Source: Xanthocytophaga flava (GTDB lineage Bacteria; Bacteroidota; Bacteroidia; Cytophagales; 172606-1). From it: 64,000 nt of DNA. A model generated the notes under the pieces. That model ran no database searches. It was not told the origin of the DNA and saw only the letters and a list, made by a program, of their open reading frames with translations. A program made the translations under genes and the position numbers. Positions 19,279 through 28,900 of the stretch are shown here, one piece after another; within the stretch, counting starts at the first letter, position 1; every line of letters begins with the position of its first letter. Location: assembly GCA_030068525.1 (NCBI GenBank), contig JASJOS010000009.1:248001-312000 (forward strand). Reading direction: 5' to 3'.

Positions 19279-22200
19279 CTACTGGCCTGTTGGGCTAACT
19301 ACCAGTTTAATTTCTCGAGCATCATTATTGGTAATGGCACGTATCATATAAATGCCACTCGCTGGGTTTACTAATGTGATCTCTTCTGTAACTGATTTAA
19401 CATCATTCCATTGTTTCCGGTATTTCTCATTGCCCAGCATATCATACAAAACGATTACCAGTTGTTGCTTGCGAAGCATGGAAACTTCTGCGACAAACTT
19501 TCCGGTGGTGGGGTTTGGAGATACCTTAAACTGGCTCAATGGTCGGTTGGTGATTTGAGTGGCAGGAGGTACTGTTGGATCAAAGGGTTGAAGCTGCAAT
19601 ACTTTTGTAAGTGTATATTCACATCCTCCAAACCAGCCTGTCATGGCAATAGTATAGGAGCCTTCCTTATCAAATTTAATTTTGGGTTCCTTCGGATTTG
19701 GATCAATGATCTGAGCCTGTTCGTCAAATACCCATGTTACTGAATCGGGTTTGGGTATACTGATTTCAGAAAGAACCAATGTATCCAGTGCATTCTGACG
19801 GGTAGACACGGAAAAGTTTAATTCCGGTGTATCTGTTCGCTGAATGATCGTAGCTGTTGTATTGGCAGAACATCCGCGGGAATCTTTAACAAAGATCGCA
19901 TAGGTGCCTGATGCTACATTATCAAAAGTAGCACTGGAAGAAAATGTTTGTCCATTATCAATAGAATACTGATAGGGTGGAAATCCACCGGATACCTGCA
20001 ACCGGATCTTTCCATTGGTTTGTTTGTAACAAACCGGATAGTTAGTCACTTTGATATCAAGTGAATTTTCGGTTACGGTAATAGTTTGCTGATAGTCAAG
20101 CTGACAATTGCGGGAGTCGAATACCCGGATTTTGTAAGATCCAACCGGGATTAGGGTTTCCTGTGTAAATACAGTGAAGTTATTGCTGCTGACAGGGCTG
20201 TATTCTGTCCGATAGGGAGGTGTTCCACCAGTAATAGTGACAGCAAGGTTGATTTGCGTGCTAACACATCCGGGACGAATTTGTTCAACGCTGGCAAATG
20301 CCAGTGGTTGCGGCTCCAAAACTTCAATGGCATCTGAATATGATGTACAATTCTTGCTGTCAGTTACCTTTACCCGATAGATACCTCCATTCTGTTCGGT
20401 GAGCTGAGTTTCTGATTGAGTGGTACCCGAGGTGACTGTATTCCATTCGGTACCGATCTTTTGTTCCCAGGTTACAGTATATCCAGGTTGTCCTCCTGAA
20501 ATAGTGGCAGTTACCATACCATTTTTGTCTCCATTACAAACAATATCTGTTTTTGCCAACGCTATAGCTATCGGAGTGGGCTGGGTAATAACAATGGATG
20601 TAGGATGGATCAGTTGATCACTGCAACCAGGTATTGTACTGCGGATGGCAACCTGATAGCTACCTGCTTGTATATTTTCAAATATTCCGGATGTATTGGT
20701 AATTTCCTGTCCGTTCCGAATCAGTACAAACGTACGATATTCTGCAATGCCTCCAGTCCCTGTTACCTGGATCGTTCCGGTAGCACTTCCATTACAGTCA
20801 ATATTGGTGGAGATTACATTAGTGATCACAAAAGGAGCTGGCTGGCTAATGGTAAAGGTTGTTTCATATCCTTCACAGGCAGGCCTTGCAGCATCTTTGA
20901 TGATAAGCTTATACAATCCGGCACTTAATGTGCTCAGCTGCCAGGTATTGGTTTGATTGGATTGTTCAGCAATAATGTTTTGAGTACTTGTGTTAAGTAA
21001 CTGATAGTTGTAGCTGCCTGATCCCAGAGATGCCTGAACCATTAATTTTCCATTGCCTGAACCAATACATTGAGACCCTTCGGTTTGTATGGTAGCTGTT
21101 ACACGGGTAGGTTCCGTTATTTCAAAGGTGGCAGTTGTATTCGTATTGCTTTGCTGGCAATTGTCGTCCGTAACGGTGACAGTATAGAAACCCGGAGGTA
21201 ACCCGCTTAGTGTTCCATCTGCGGTTTCGTTCCATGTTTGACCCTGAGTGTTTGATATCGTAAAATGAATGGCTCCAAATCCTCCGGAATGTGCAAAGGT
21301 GAGTTTCCCATCATTCGCTCCCTGACAGGTGACATTCTGGGCAGAAGCCGTTAATGCCAGTGTTGGATGGGTATCGATGGTAATGGGATAGGTTTTGTAA
21401 CAGATACCAATCGTGCCACCGGGATTGGTTACCCATAATAAATGCTCTCCGGGTGGTAAGTCAGTTAGCGTTATATCGGATAAACTGGTCAGATACGATT
21501 TGTAAAGGGTAGGACAATTTCCGGAATTGATACAGGCATCTACATCCACAGGCGTAGTATTTCTGGGTGTTAAGATAATCCGGTACTCTCCGTTTAGACT
21601 TACTACATTGTTTAACTGTAACGTGCCCGTCGGTTTATTGGGGCAGGATGCTAGCGTACTAAAGCTCCCTACAGAGGGAGATGGAGGAGAAAAACCATAA
21701 AAACCTGTTGTTTGATCAGTTGTTACAAGCCCTTCCGGACTAACAACTCTTACCCGGAAGCGAATGGATGTATTTGTCTGAATTCCATTTGAAACCAGTG
21801 TATTGGGTGTAAATGTAACAGAAGGATCAGTTGTGGTTTGTAAGGATCTCCAGTTTTCTACTGTGATGGTAGGAGGATAATACGAGCATGAGTTTTCGCA
21901 ATCTTCATAAGTCATGCCGCTATCCCAGCTTGAGTTGTTACAATCCGATATACACTGATAATAATCCGGATTGCCAGTTGTGTATTCATCTCCCTGTATC
22001 TGATATTCCCATATATAGCGTAATCCATCTGTGCGAACAGAGTTGACACTGGTAGAGAGTGTAAAGGGATCTCCACTGCATATTTGTGAAGATGTATACG
22101 GAGTAACCGTATTTGGAGAACCTATAATCCAATACCGAACGTCAAAATAGGCTGTAAAATGGTTTGTGGTAATAGAATAATTTTTACCATAGACGCCTGG

Positions 22201-22614
22201 AGGAATGGAATATAAATCGATTGGATCAGAAAAGCCATTTTCATGATAGTCATCTTTATCAACGCCACTGCCATTAAAATAACAATCATCACTGTTTGCC
22301 TTATCCTTTTCAAACGCATCCATTTCTAATGAAAAAGATGGATTACTGATAGGCAAATTAAACGTTCTCAGTGTGGAATTGGGATATTGGGTTCCTGAAC
22401 CCCGACCGCTGTATTTAAAACAGGTGTATTGCAAGCCCTGTCCATTGTATTTAAAAGCAAATCGAGGCTCTGCAGAGCCGTTTCCATCACCAACACCATT
22501 CCAATCTACTCGTGTAATTTTAATGGTTACCTGTACATTTTGTGCCTGTGAAACAATTGGATAGGCACACATAAAAATAACCAAAAGCAGGACTCCCCAG
22601 TAAATCCGTTGCAT
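19279..22614 (-). CDS. SprB-repeat surface protein with T9SS type A sorting domain
   Basis: A 1111-aa secreted protein. After a signal peptide (residues 1-24, ending SQAQ) comes a unique Cys-containing region, then several SprB-type repeats, each with a Cys near the start and a GG..Y core (NVTCQGANDGKLTFAHSGG, DIVCNGDKNGMVTATISGG, SGGFPPYQYSIDNGQTF). The end is a type A T9SS sorting domain (FKVSPNPTTGKFVAEVS to ASGIYMIRAI). SprB repeats are known from the mobile gliding adhesin of Flavobacterium; here they suggest an adhesin-like surface fibre. The gene lies between a lipoprotein and a barrel gene (40 and 20 bases apart), forming one transcript. Confidence 0.9.
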   Translation of the reverse strand: MQRIYWGVLLLVIFMCAYPIVSQAQNVQVTIKITRVDWNGVGDGNGSAEPRFAFKYNGQGLQYTCFKYSGRGSGTQYPNSTLRTFNLPISNPSFSLEMDAFEKDKANSDDCYFNGSGVDKDDYHENGFSDPIDLYSIPPGVYGKNYSITTNHFTAYFDVRYWIIGSPNTVTPYTSSQICSGDPFTLSTSVNSVRTDGLRYIWEYQIQGDEYTTGNPDYYQCISDCNNSSWDSGMTYEDCENSCSYYPPTITVENWRSLQTTTDPSVTFTPNTLVSNGIQTNTSIRFRVRVVSPEGLVTTDQTTGFYGFSPPSPSVGSFSTLASCPNKPTGTLQLNNVVSLNGEYRIILTPRNTTPVDVDACINSGNCPTLYKSYLTSLSDITLTDLPPGEHLLWVTNPGGTIGICYKTYPITIDTHPTLALTASAQNVTCQGANDGKLTFAHSGGFGAIHFTISNTQGQTWNETADGTLSGLPPGFYTVTVTDDNCQQSNTNTTATFEITEPTRVTATIQTEGSQCIGSGNGKLMVQASLGSGSYNYQLLNTSTQNIIAEQSNQTNTWQLSTLSAGLYKLIIKDAARPACEGYETTFTISQPAPFVITNVISTNIDCNGSATGTIQVTGTGGIAEYRTFVLIRNGQEITNTSGIFENIQAGSYQVAIRSTIPGCSDQLIHPTSIVITQPTPIAIALAKTDIVCNGDKNGMVTATISGGQPGYTVTWEQKIGTEWNTVTSGTTQSETQLTEQNGGIYRVKVTDSKNCTSYSDAIEVLEPQPLAFASVEQIRPGCVSTQINLAVTITGGTPPYRTEYSPVSSNNFTVFTQETLIPVGSYKIRVFDSRNCQLDYQQTITVTENSLDIKVTNYPVCYKQTNGKIRLQVSGGFPPYQYSIDNGQTFSSSATFDNVASGTYAIFVKDSRGCSANTTATIIQRTDTPELNFSVSTRQNALDTLVLSEISIPKPDSVTWVFDEQAQIIDPNPKEPKIKFDKEGSYTIAMTGWFGGCEYTLTKVLQLQPFDPTVPPATQITNRPLSQFKVSPNPTTGKFVAEVSMLRKQQLVIVLYDMLGNEKYRKQWNDVKSVTEEITLVNPASGIYMIRAITNNDAREIKLVVSPTGQ

Positions 22615-22654
22615 AAAAAATATATTCTGCTTTGTAAAAGAAAAAACAGGATAG

Positions 22655-23122
22655 TTAGTTTTTAATCTTAATGAAAATCGGATTTACTGTATAAATGAAA
22701 CCGTTTTCTTCAGCATTTTCATGATTGGTGAAAAATCGTAATGCTACAGTTTTAGTAGTAGAAGGAGGAATGTAGGATCTTGTTTTTTCAATAACAGTAC
22801 TGACTTTGTCTTTTAGCACATAGGTAAAGGAAGATGCGCTGGGAACAAGTGTTTGCTCCACATAAGGTCCGTTGTTGCTTAAGCTTGTTGAATCACTATG
22901 GAGTGTTAATTTAAAGCTTTCTATCTTTCCCTTCCCCTGATCTGTGACAGTAATGGAAAGAGTAATGCTATCGTTCATCGTGTACTCGCTTTTTAACTGA
23001 GCTGGATCATACGAAATAACAGGGAATTTGGAAAAGTCCCGAGCTACTTCATCATCTTTAGCACACCCGCTAATTAACAACGCAACTACAGCCAGAACGG
23101 AAAAGGTAGATGTCAACTTCAT
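22655..23122 (-). CDS. Small lipoprotein at the head of the SprB/barrel operon
   Basis: A 155-aa lipoprotein with signal peptide and lipobox ISGC (Cys20) followed by AKDDE, an acidic stretch often linked to surface display of Bacteroidota lipoproteins. The mature part is beta-rich (SITVTDQGKGKIESFKLTLH, KTVALRFFTNHENAEENGF) like an Ig-type domain. It is the first gene of a three-gene minus-strand operon and probably an accessory to the SprB-repeat protein. No named family recognised. Confidence 0.75.
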   Translation of the reverse strand: MKLTSTFSVLAVVALLISGCAKDDEVARDFSKFPVISYDPAQLKSEYTMNDSITLSITVTDQGKGKIESFKLTLHSDSTSLSNNGPYVEQTLVPSASSFTYVLKDKVSTVIEKTRSYIPPSTTKTVALRFFTNHENAEENGFIYTVNPIFIKIKN

Positions 23123-23509
23123 ATAGAGTACTTTTTTTAGTTAGTAAAACACTTATTTGTAACTGGATTTTAGAATTGTGTGTAAAGTAACTCTTTATTC
23201 TTGTTGTTTTTTGGTATAAAGGGTGTGTGATCATTTACCTTTATGTAATAAATTGTAGATTGTTTTTAGATTCTGAAGATAATGTTTCGCTTTATCAACG
23301 TGTCTGTATCATCAGTTTTATCTAAGTCCTTTAAATAGCAGAGGATATATAGGGAATTGGTTTAATTTTTATGTCTCTCTGTACATGTCTGATATTGGTT
23401 AACTATTCACCGGTCCAGGTTCTGATTTTACTCTATGTTTGTAACAGGTAGGTTACATGTGAAAGTGTGCCTGTTTCTTCATATTTCCAGAGCTTTCTCT
23501 TTCTGTTGA
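23123..23509. other. Divergent intergenic region
   Basis: A 387-base AT-rich spacer between the minus-strand lipoprotein operon and the plus-strand toxin locus; it must hold both promoters. TATGTTTG at 23434-23441 fits the -7 consensus on the plus strand, but no TTTG lies at the right distance upstream. I see no gene or strong hairpin in it. Confidence 0.4.
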
Positions 23510-25882
23510 ATGGTTGCTATATACAATGCCTCTTTTATTTGGATTCATTTTCTGCCTAAACTCCTGTTGTTTTCAGGATTAGTTGCCATTGGACTGGTGC
23601 TGGGGTTAGTTTATGAAGTAAAGGCACAGTCCAATCAGAATAGTTATACCGTGCAATCGACAGTACAGCTCGTTCCGCCATATAGTACCAACCTGACAGA
23701 CTATGCACAGCCCGGATCTGAAAAGCTGCGTGTGATTCTATTGCAGCGAGACCTGTCACAGGCTAATTATCAGGTCAGGCTTTTCTTTTCTATTTATCTG
23801 AATGGACGACTCATTATCCGTACAGCCCGAGGATATAATCCTCCCCCGATTTCACTGGCAGCAGGGGTACCAACGGTACTGTCGGGAGTAGATCTGGCTC
23901 CCTATCTGGAAACCCGAAATCTGGACTTTGTTGGGTATGACCGCAATCAGTATGAAAAGACCCGAACTTTGCCTGAGGGGTCTTTTCAGTTGTGTGTGAC
24001 CGCCTATTATTATGCCCGGCCTGAAGTTCAGGTATCCAATCAGGGATGCTCCTTTTATTATCTGGCGAAAAACGAACCCCCTTTAATCAATCAGCCGGCC
24101 TGTGGTTCAAAAATTCCGCATCGGGAGCCTACGCAACTGATCTTCCAGTGGATTCCCCGCAATACAGCCTCACCCAACTCAGCCGGAAATACCGAATACG
24201 AACTGCAACTGTTTGAAGTACGTGTAGCAGGTCGTAATCCCAATGATATTGTTTTGTCGCAACCACCTGTATTTCGGGTAACTACCACACAGTCTATGTA
24301 TATATACACTGTATCAGATCCGCCTTTGCAGCAGGGTTTGCAGTATGTATGGCGGGTACAGGCAAGCGATACAGAAGGACGGGATGATTTTCGTAATCAG
24401 GGCTATAGTGAGGTATGTACCTTCACCTATGGAGGCAGCAATGATCCGGCCTTTCAGGTAGGCATGGTGCAAAACTTTCAGGCCAAAGGGATTGCTGAAC
24501 GAAGTGGACGCATCCAATGGCTCAAAGACGCTTCTATGTTTGATGGATACAAAATTTACTACCGCAAAGCAGGAACAGACCATGGCTGGGCAGAAAGTGA
24601 ATCGACAGATAGTTTGCTCACCCTGACAGGACTTGAACCGGAGTCGACGTATGAAACCCGGATGCAGGGTCGCAAGAAAGGCGTCTATGGTGGGTTTACA
24701 GACATTATCTCCTTTGAAACAATGAAACCCCGTGTGGTGCAGTGTGGGGTAGGGAACACAGACTCGCTTGCCCGTGCCGATGAGTCCAAACCTTTACTGG
24801 ATGGTTTGTCGGGAGATATGATTCAGGTAGACGGACAAACCATGCAACTGGTAGAGGTAGAGAACCTGGGTGCAGGTTTCTATCGTGGTCAGGGCAAAAT
24901 GTTTGTGGATCTGCTGGCAGGCCTGGGTTTTAAGGTAGTTTTTGAACGACTTTATATTGATGTAAATAAGATTGCCGGACGAGGAAAGATAGTGTATGTA
25001 AGCCGGGGAGTAGACAATATGGTAAACAACCAGGTGACCAACCAGAAAGAACGGCAGGCACAACGGGAACTGGAGCGGTTGCAACAGGCTAACCGTGATA
25101 AATACAAAGACACACAATTCTATGAAAAGATATTCACTTTCACAGGCTTAGAGATTCAAAGTGTAGAAGTAAAAGCGGATGGGAGTGTGGTGGTCACAAC
25201 CAAAGATGCTGAGGGAAATATTCAGACCAGTCCGCAGACTGCCATCAGTCAGGTACGTACAGAGAAGCCAGCCGAGGCTATTATCATTCAGGATAAGAAT
25301 GGCGATCAGTGGGTGGTAGAAAATGGGAAAGACCCTGTTAAGGTGCCTGGTGGGGGATTGCCTGACATTGATGTTACAGGAGTAAGCAATGCCGTTGCCT
25401 CTGTTGTCTTGAAAGCGTTAAAAGAGTTGAAGCAGGAGGCAAGTACTCAAAAGGACAGTATAACAACCGTTTATGTGTCACTGAGTGAAAAAGCTATTTC
25501 CACACAGGAGATTTTGACTGATGTAGATACGGCTTCGCTGAGTCAGAAATATTTCTTTGCCGGAGAAAGTCAGAACACTCTTTCTACAGATAATACAACA
25601 AACGAATCCATTGTCAATGCTGGAAAGCTGGCAAAGTTTTCCATTGCGTATTTCTACACAAAAGTTATTTATGGTTTTGTCGATAAAGTCTATGATACAC
25701 GCAAAAAATGCAAAGAACTGGCCTTGCTGGTAACTGAAAATTCCGAAACGCTGGCAGATACACTGAAGAAACTCCAGGAGGATGGAACCAGTGAAGAGAA
25801 ACAAATACAAATTGCCAAACAGCAAATCCAGAACAATATTAATCAATACATCTATTCCTACTGGAACAGTTTTTCAAAATAG
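23510..25882 (+). CDS. TANFOR/Fn3-like secreted protein upstream of the toxin
   Basis: A 790-aa exported protein with a hydrophobic signal region ending in VKAQS (about residue 41). The N-terminal 280 residues (LVPPYSTNLTDYAQPGSEKL, AGVPTVLSGVDLAPYLETRN) resemble, from memory, the TANFOR-domain proteins of Bacteroidota. One fibronectin type III domain follows (about 319-402), then a region with a short coiled coil (KERQAQRELERLQQANRDK) and a helical C-terminus. No T9SS sorting domain is visible. Its stop is 30 bases before the ATG of the toxin gene, so the two are almost certainly co-transcribed; a structural or delivery role for the toxin is inference. TANFOR naming is moderately sure, the Fn3 call is firm. 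Confidence 0.75.
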   Translation: MVAIYNASFIWIHFLPKLLLFSGLVAIGLVLGLVYEVKAQSNQNSYTVQSTVQLVPPYSTNLTDYAQPGSEKLRVILLQRDLSQANYQVRLFFSIYLNGRLIIRTARGYNPPPISLAAGVPTVLSGVDLAPYLETRNLDFVGYDRNQYEKTRTLPEGSFQLCVTAYYYARPEVQVSNQGCSFYYLAKNEPPLINQPACGSKIPHREPTQLIFQWIPRNTASPNSAGNTEYELQLFEVRVAGRNPNDIVLSQPPVFRVTTTQSMYIYTVSDPPLQQGLQYVWRVQASDTEGRDDFRNQGYSEVCTFTYGGSNDPAFQVGMVQNFQAKGIAERSGRIQWLKDASMFDGYKIYYRKAGTDHGWAESESTDSLLTLTGLEPESTYETRMQGRKKGVYGGFTDIISFETMKPRVVQCGVGNTDSLARADESKPLLDGLSGDMIQVDGQTMQLVEVENLGAGFYRGQGKMFVDLLAGLGFKVVFERLYIDVNKIAGRGKIVYVSRGVDNMVNNQVTNQKERQAQRELERLQQANRDKYKDTQFYEKIFTFTGLEIQSVEVKADGSVVVTTKDAEGNIQTSPQTAISQVRTEKPAEAIIIQDKNGDQWVVENGKDPVKVPGGGLPDIDVTGVSNAVASVVLKALKELKQEASTQKDSITTVYVSLSEKAISTQEILTDVDTASLSQKYFFAGESQNTLSTDNTTNESIVNAGKLAKFSIAYFYTKVIYGFVDKVYDTRKKCKELALLVTENSETLADTLKKLQEDGTSEEKQIQIAKQQIQNNINQYIYSYWNSFSK

Positions 25883-25912
25883 AAATTCCTTCGTGCTATA
25901 GTGTTTATATAT

Positions 25913-28900
25913 ATGGTTTTACGCATAAAAGAAATACTGATTTTATTTGTTGGTTTCTGGATAAGTGCTCTGGCAAATCCCTGTCTGGCATTTACCCTGC
26001 CTGCTGATAGCCTTTATAAAGAGGAACTCAGACAGTTTGAAGACTTTCTCCGACATACACACGAGCAGGAGAAAAAAGGAATCTATGGAAAAGGACAATA
26101 CATCTTTAGTGCAGGAAAGTCAGATAGTAAAGTCCCTTTACTTTCAGATAATCCTATTAATACAGGAAAATGGTTTTTCTCAGAACAGGCAGGAAAAGAG
26201 GTGGAAGAACAACTGGAGGCCTTTCATAAGAAACAGGATAAGGTAAAGGTATTTGTATGTACTGGAAGATATTACCTGCCTGAGATGTATATGCCTGATG
26301 AAGTGGAAGTAGACATGAAGGCACTGGCAGATCTGAACAAACAAAAAGATAATCCCAAACTTATCGAAAAAACATTTCGTTCGTTACAGTTTGCTCACCT
26401 GCAACTGCTGGAGCGGGAATATCCGGGTGAAAAAAAAATCGTATTGTTTGGGATTGAACTGATTCGCACGGCTATTACCATAACACCAGATGGCAATGGA
26501 CCTGCAAAACCTTCTGCCAGTATTTATGGAGAAAGTGAAATCGTGGTGGATCGGGCTTTCAAGAGTGCCTGGCAGGTGAAAAAACCAAAAGTTGATTTGT
26601 GGCAGTACTTTAATGGAGACCGTAGTGAGTGGTTACGTTCCAGTATTGCCGATATTCTGGCTGGGTCGGAGTTGTATTTGTCTGGTTTTGGGGATTACGG
26701 TGTGATTGCCAAACAGTGGATTAATTTTTCTGTAAGTACGAAAAGTAGCTTATCTTTTTTGGGAAAGTTAATGGAGCGTTTAGGTAGTGAGAATCCTGCT
26801 CAAAATCTGATGAAGAACACCGGAAAGCTTGTCTATGATTTTGCCAAGGTACTCGATAGCGATGAACAGGATCTGAACAAATTGCTGGCAGAGAATACCC
26901 AGTTGCCTGTTCGGGTGATCACAACAGATTGGCGTACTTCACAGGCAGACAAGAAGGCCATTGATGATTATATAACTAGTTTGCCCAATTCGGTATGGGT
27001 ATTCTGGATAGATTTTACAAAGGAATCAACCATAGAAGCTCGCTATCTGGTACTCAATAATGGGTTACAGGTAGATTATGCCACTAAAAATCAGCTGGGA
27101 AAACTGTTGATTAATACCATTTGGGAACGGGACATGGGAAGTTATGCCAAAGATATGTATCGGTTTTATTTTGTACAATCCGTAAATATGTGGGCTGATC
27201 TGATTTCTCATGCCAAAATTCCAGAAAAGTATTACAATCCCAAACATGAACAGTACACAGATATTCTGTATGTCGTATTTCAGTTCACAGGTGTATCTGT
27301 GGTTACTTTTTCGACACCTTTGGAGAAATTGCTTGTAAGTGCTGGTGTTACAGATATTGATTTTTCGCAATTCAAGTTTGCCGTTGTCTGTGGATTTTAT
27401 AATGGATTTATCAATCTGCTCGAATCATTGCCCCGAACGGCAGCCAGCTTTGCTGATTTTATCATAGACTGGCCTGAAAAAGAGGAGATCAAAGCCTTTT
27501 TTGATGGAATCACCAAGCTGATGGCCAAATGTGTAGGAGATAATAAGGATATTGTACACCTGATCTATATGGCTACAGATCAGCTCAATCCAGTAGCCAG
27601 AGGGTTGGTGCAATTAGAGGGATTTGCCCTGATTCAGGGAAAATGTATTGTGGAAGCATTCTGGAAAATGTTTGTAACCTGTGATGGTGTGGATTGCAAT
27701 GCCTATCAGATAGGTGCCAAGATAGGTTCTTTTGCCTTCGATGTAGTTACGTTTGTGGTGCCCATTCTGGCGGCTACCAAGGGGACTAAAATTGCTGTTT
27801 TTCTGAATTTTCTTGATGAACTGGATGTGTTTAGTCAATTGCTGAGAGCATCCGGATTAGCTTTACGGGTGGCTTCATCGGGCATACGTGGTGCCTATGT
27901 ATTTGGCAAAGGTTTTATGCGTATCAGCTGGAGTGATGCCAAAAAATACTTTCAGCTCTTAAATAGTGAGGGGCAGGTACTGAATGAGTTGAGTAGCCTG
28001 CGCCATAGTGTGGTGACTGACAAAGCAGGCAAGTCGTATACTGTCATTGAAAACGTTCCGACAGATGACAATTCCACTCGTCCTACCCGTATACAGACCC
28101 TGCTAACCGATGCTGATGGTACTGTGCAGACCGATGCAGACGGATATGGCATTGCCAGACTGGACAATGGCAATGAAGCACTGGTAGACATTTCCGGAAA
28201 AAGTCTTCGTCTGGTCACCAATCTGTCCAGTGTATTTGGCTTGCTGAAGGATACCTACAGCAACAGCAAAAAGTGGCTGCAGGGTCTGGGCAACAAGTTG
28301 CATGTATACTCCTCGGGAGCCGATTATACGCTTTCATATGTAGATAATACCCATATAGAAAAAGATTTTGCTACCATTACCTCAAAGGGAGATCTGGTAG
28401 CCAAACGAATGAATGATAATCCCACCGAGACAGTGGAGGTGATAGCCGATGGCAGAATCCTGCCCCCTAATTCACAGGAACCTATTGATGGTTTTGGTCT
28501 TACCCGTGATAGAAATGGGAATCTGGGTTGTAGTGGCGGATTTTGTTTTGTAGCTTCGACGCCCGTATGGGTAAGTGAAAGTGGTCAAACGCGTCCAATA
28601 GGGGATTTGCAGGTAGGGGAAAAGGTACTGGCTCAACGTGTATCCAGTGGAGAAACTGGTCTGCAAAAAATAGTCTCTATCAGTCGCAATCAGGTAAGCC
28701 GTCTGGTTCGTATTTTGGTAGGCAAAGATACTATCTGGAGCACAGTGACTCATCCGTTTGTAGGTGCGGATGGAAAAACAATTTCAGCAGGGAATCTTCG
28801 CAAGGGTATCTGGCTCAGAAAGGCAGTTGCTTCTGTGATGCTCGCTTCCAGTTCCGTATTTGTGCCAGAAGCCCAGGCAGTTGCAGTAGATAGTGTGGCT

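Noticed and set aside
28472..28753. A minus-strand frame inside the HINT region, repeated at 31592-31831
   Set aside because: It is antisense to the HINT coding sequence and is shared only because the DNA is duplicated; there is no start signal or sensible composition.
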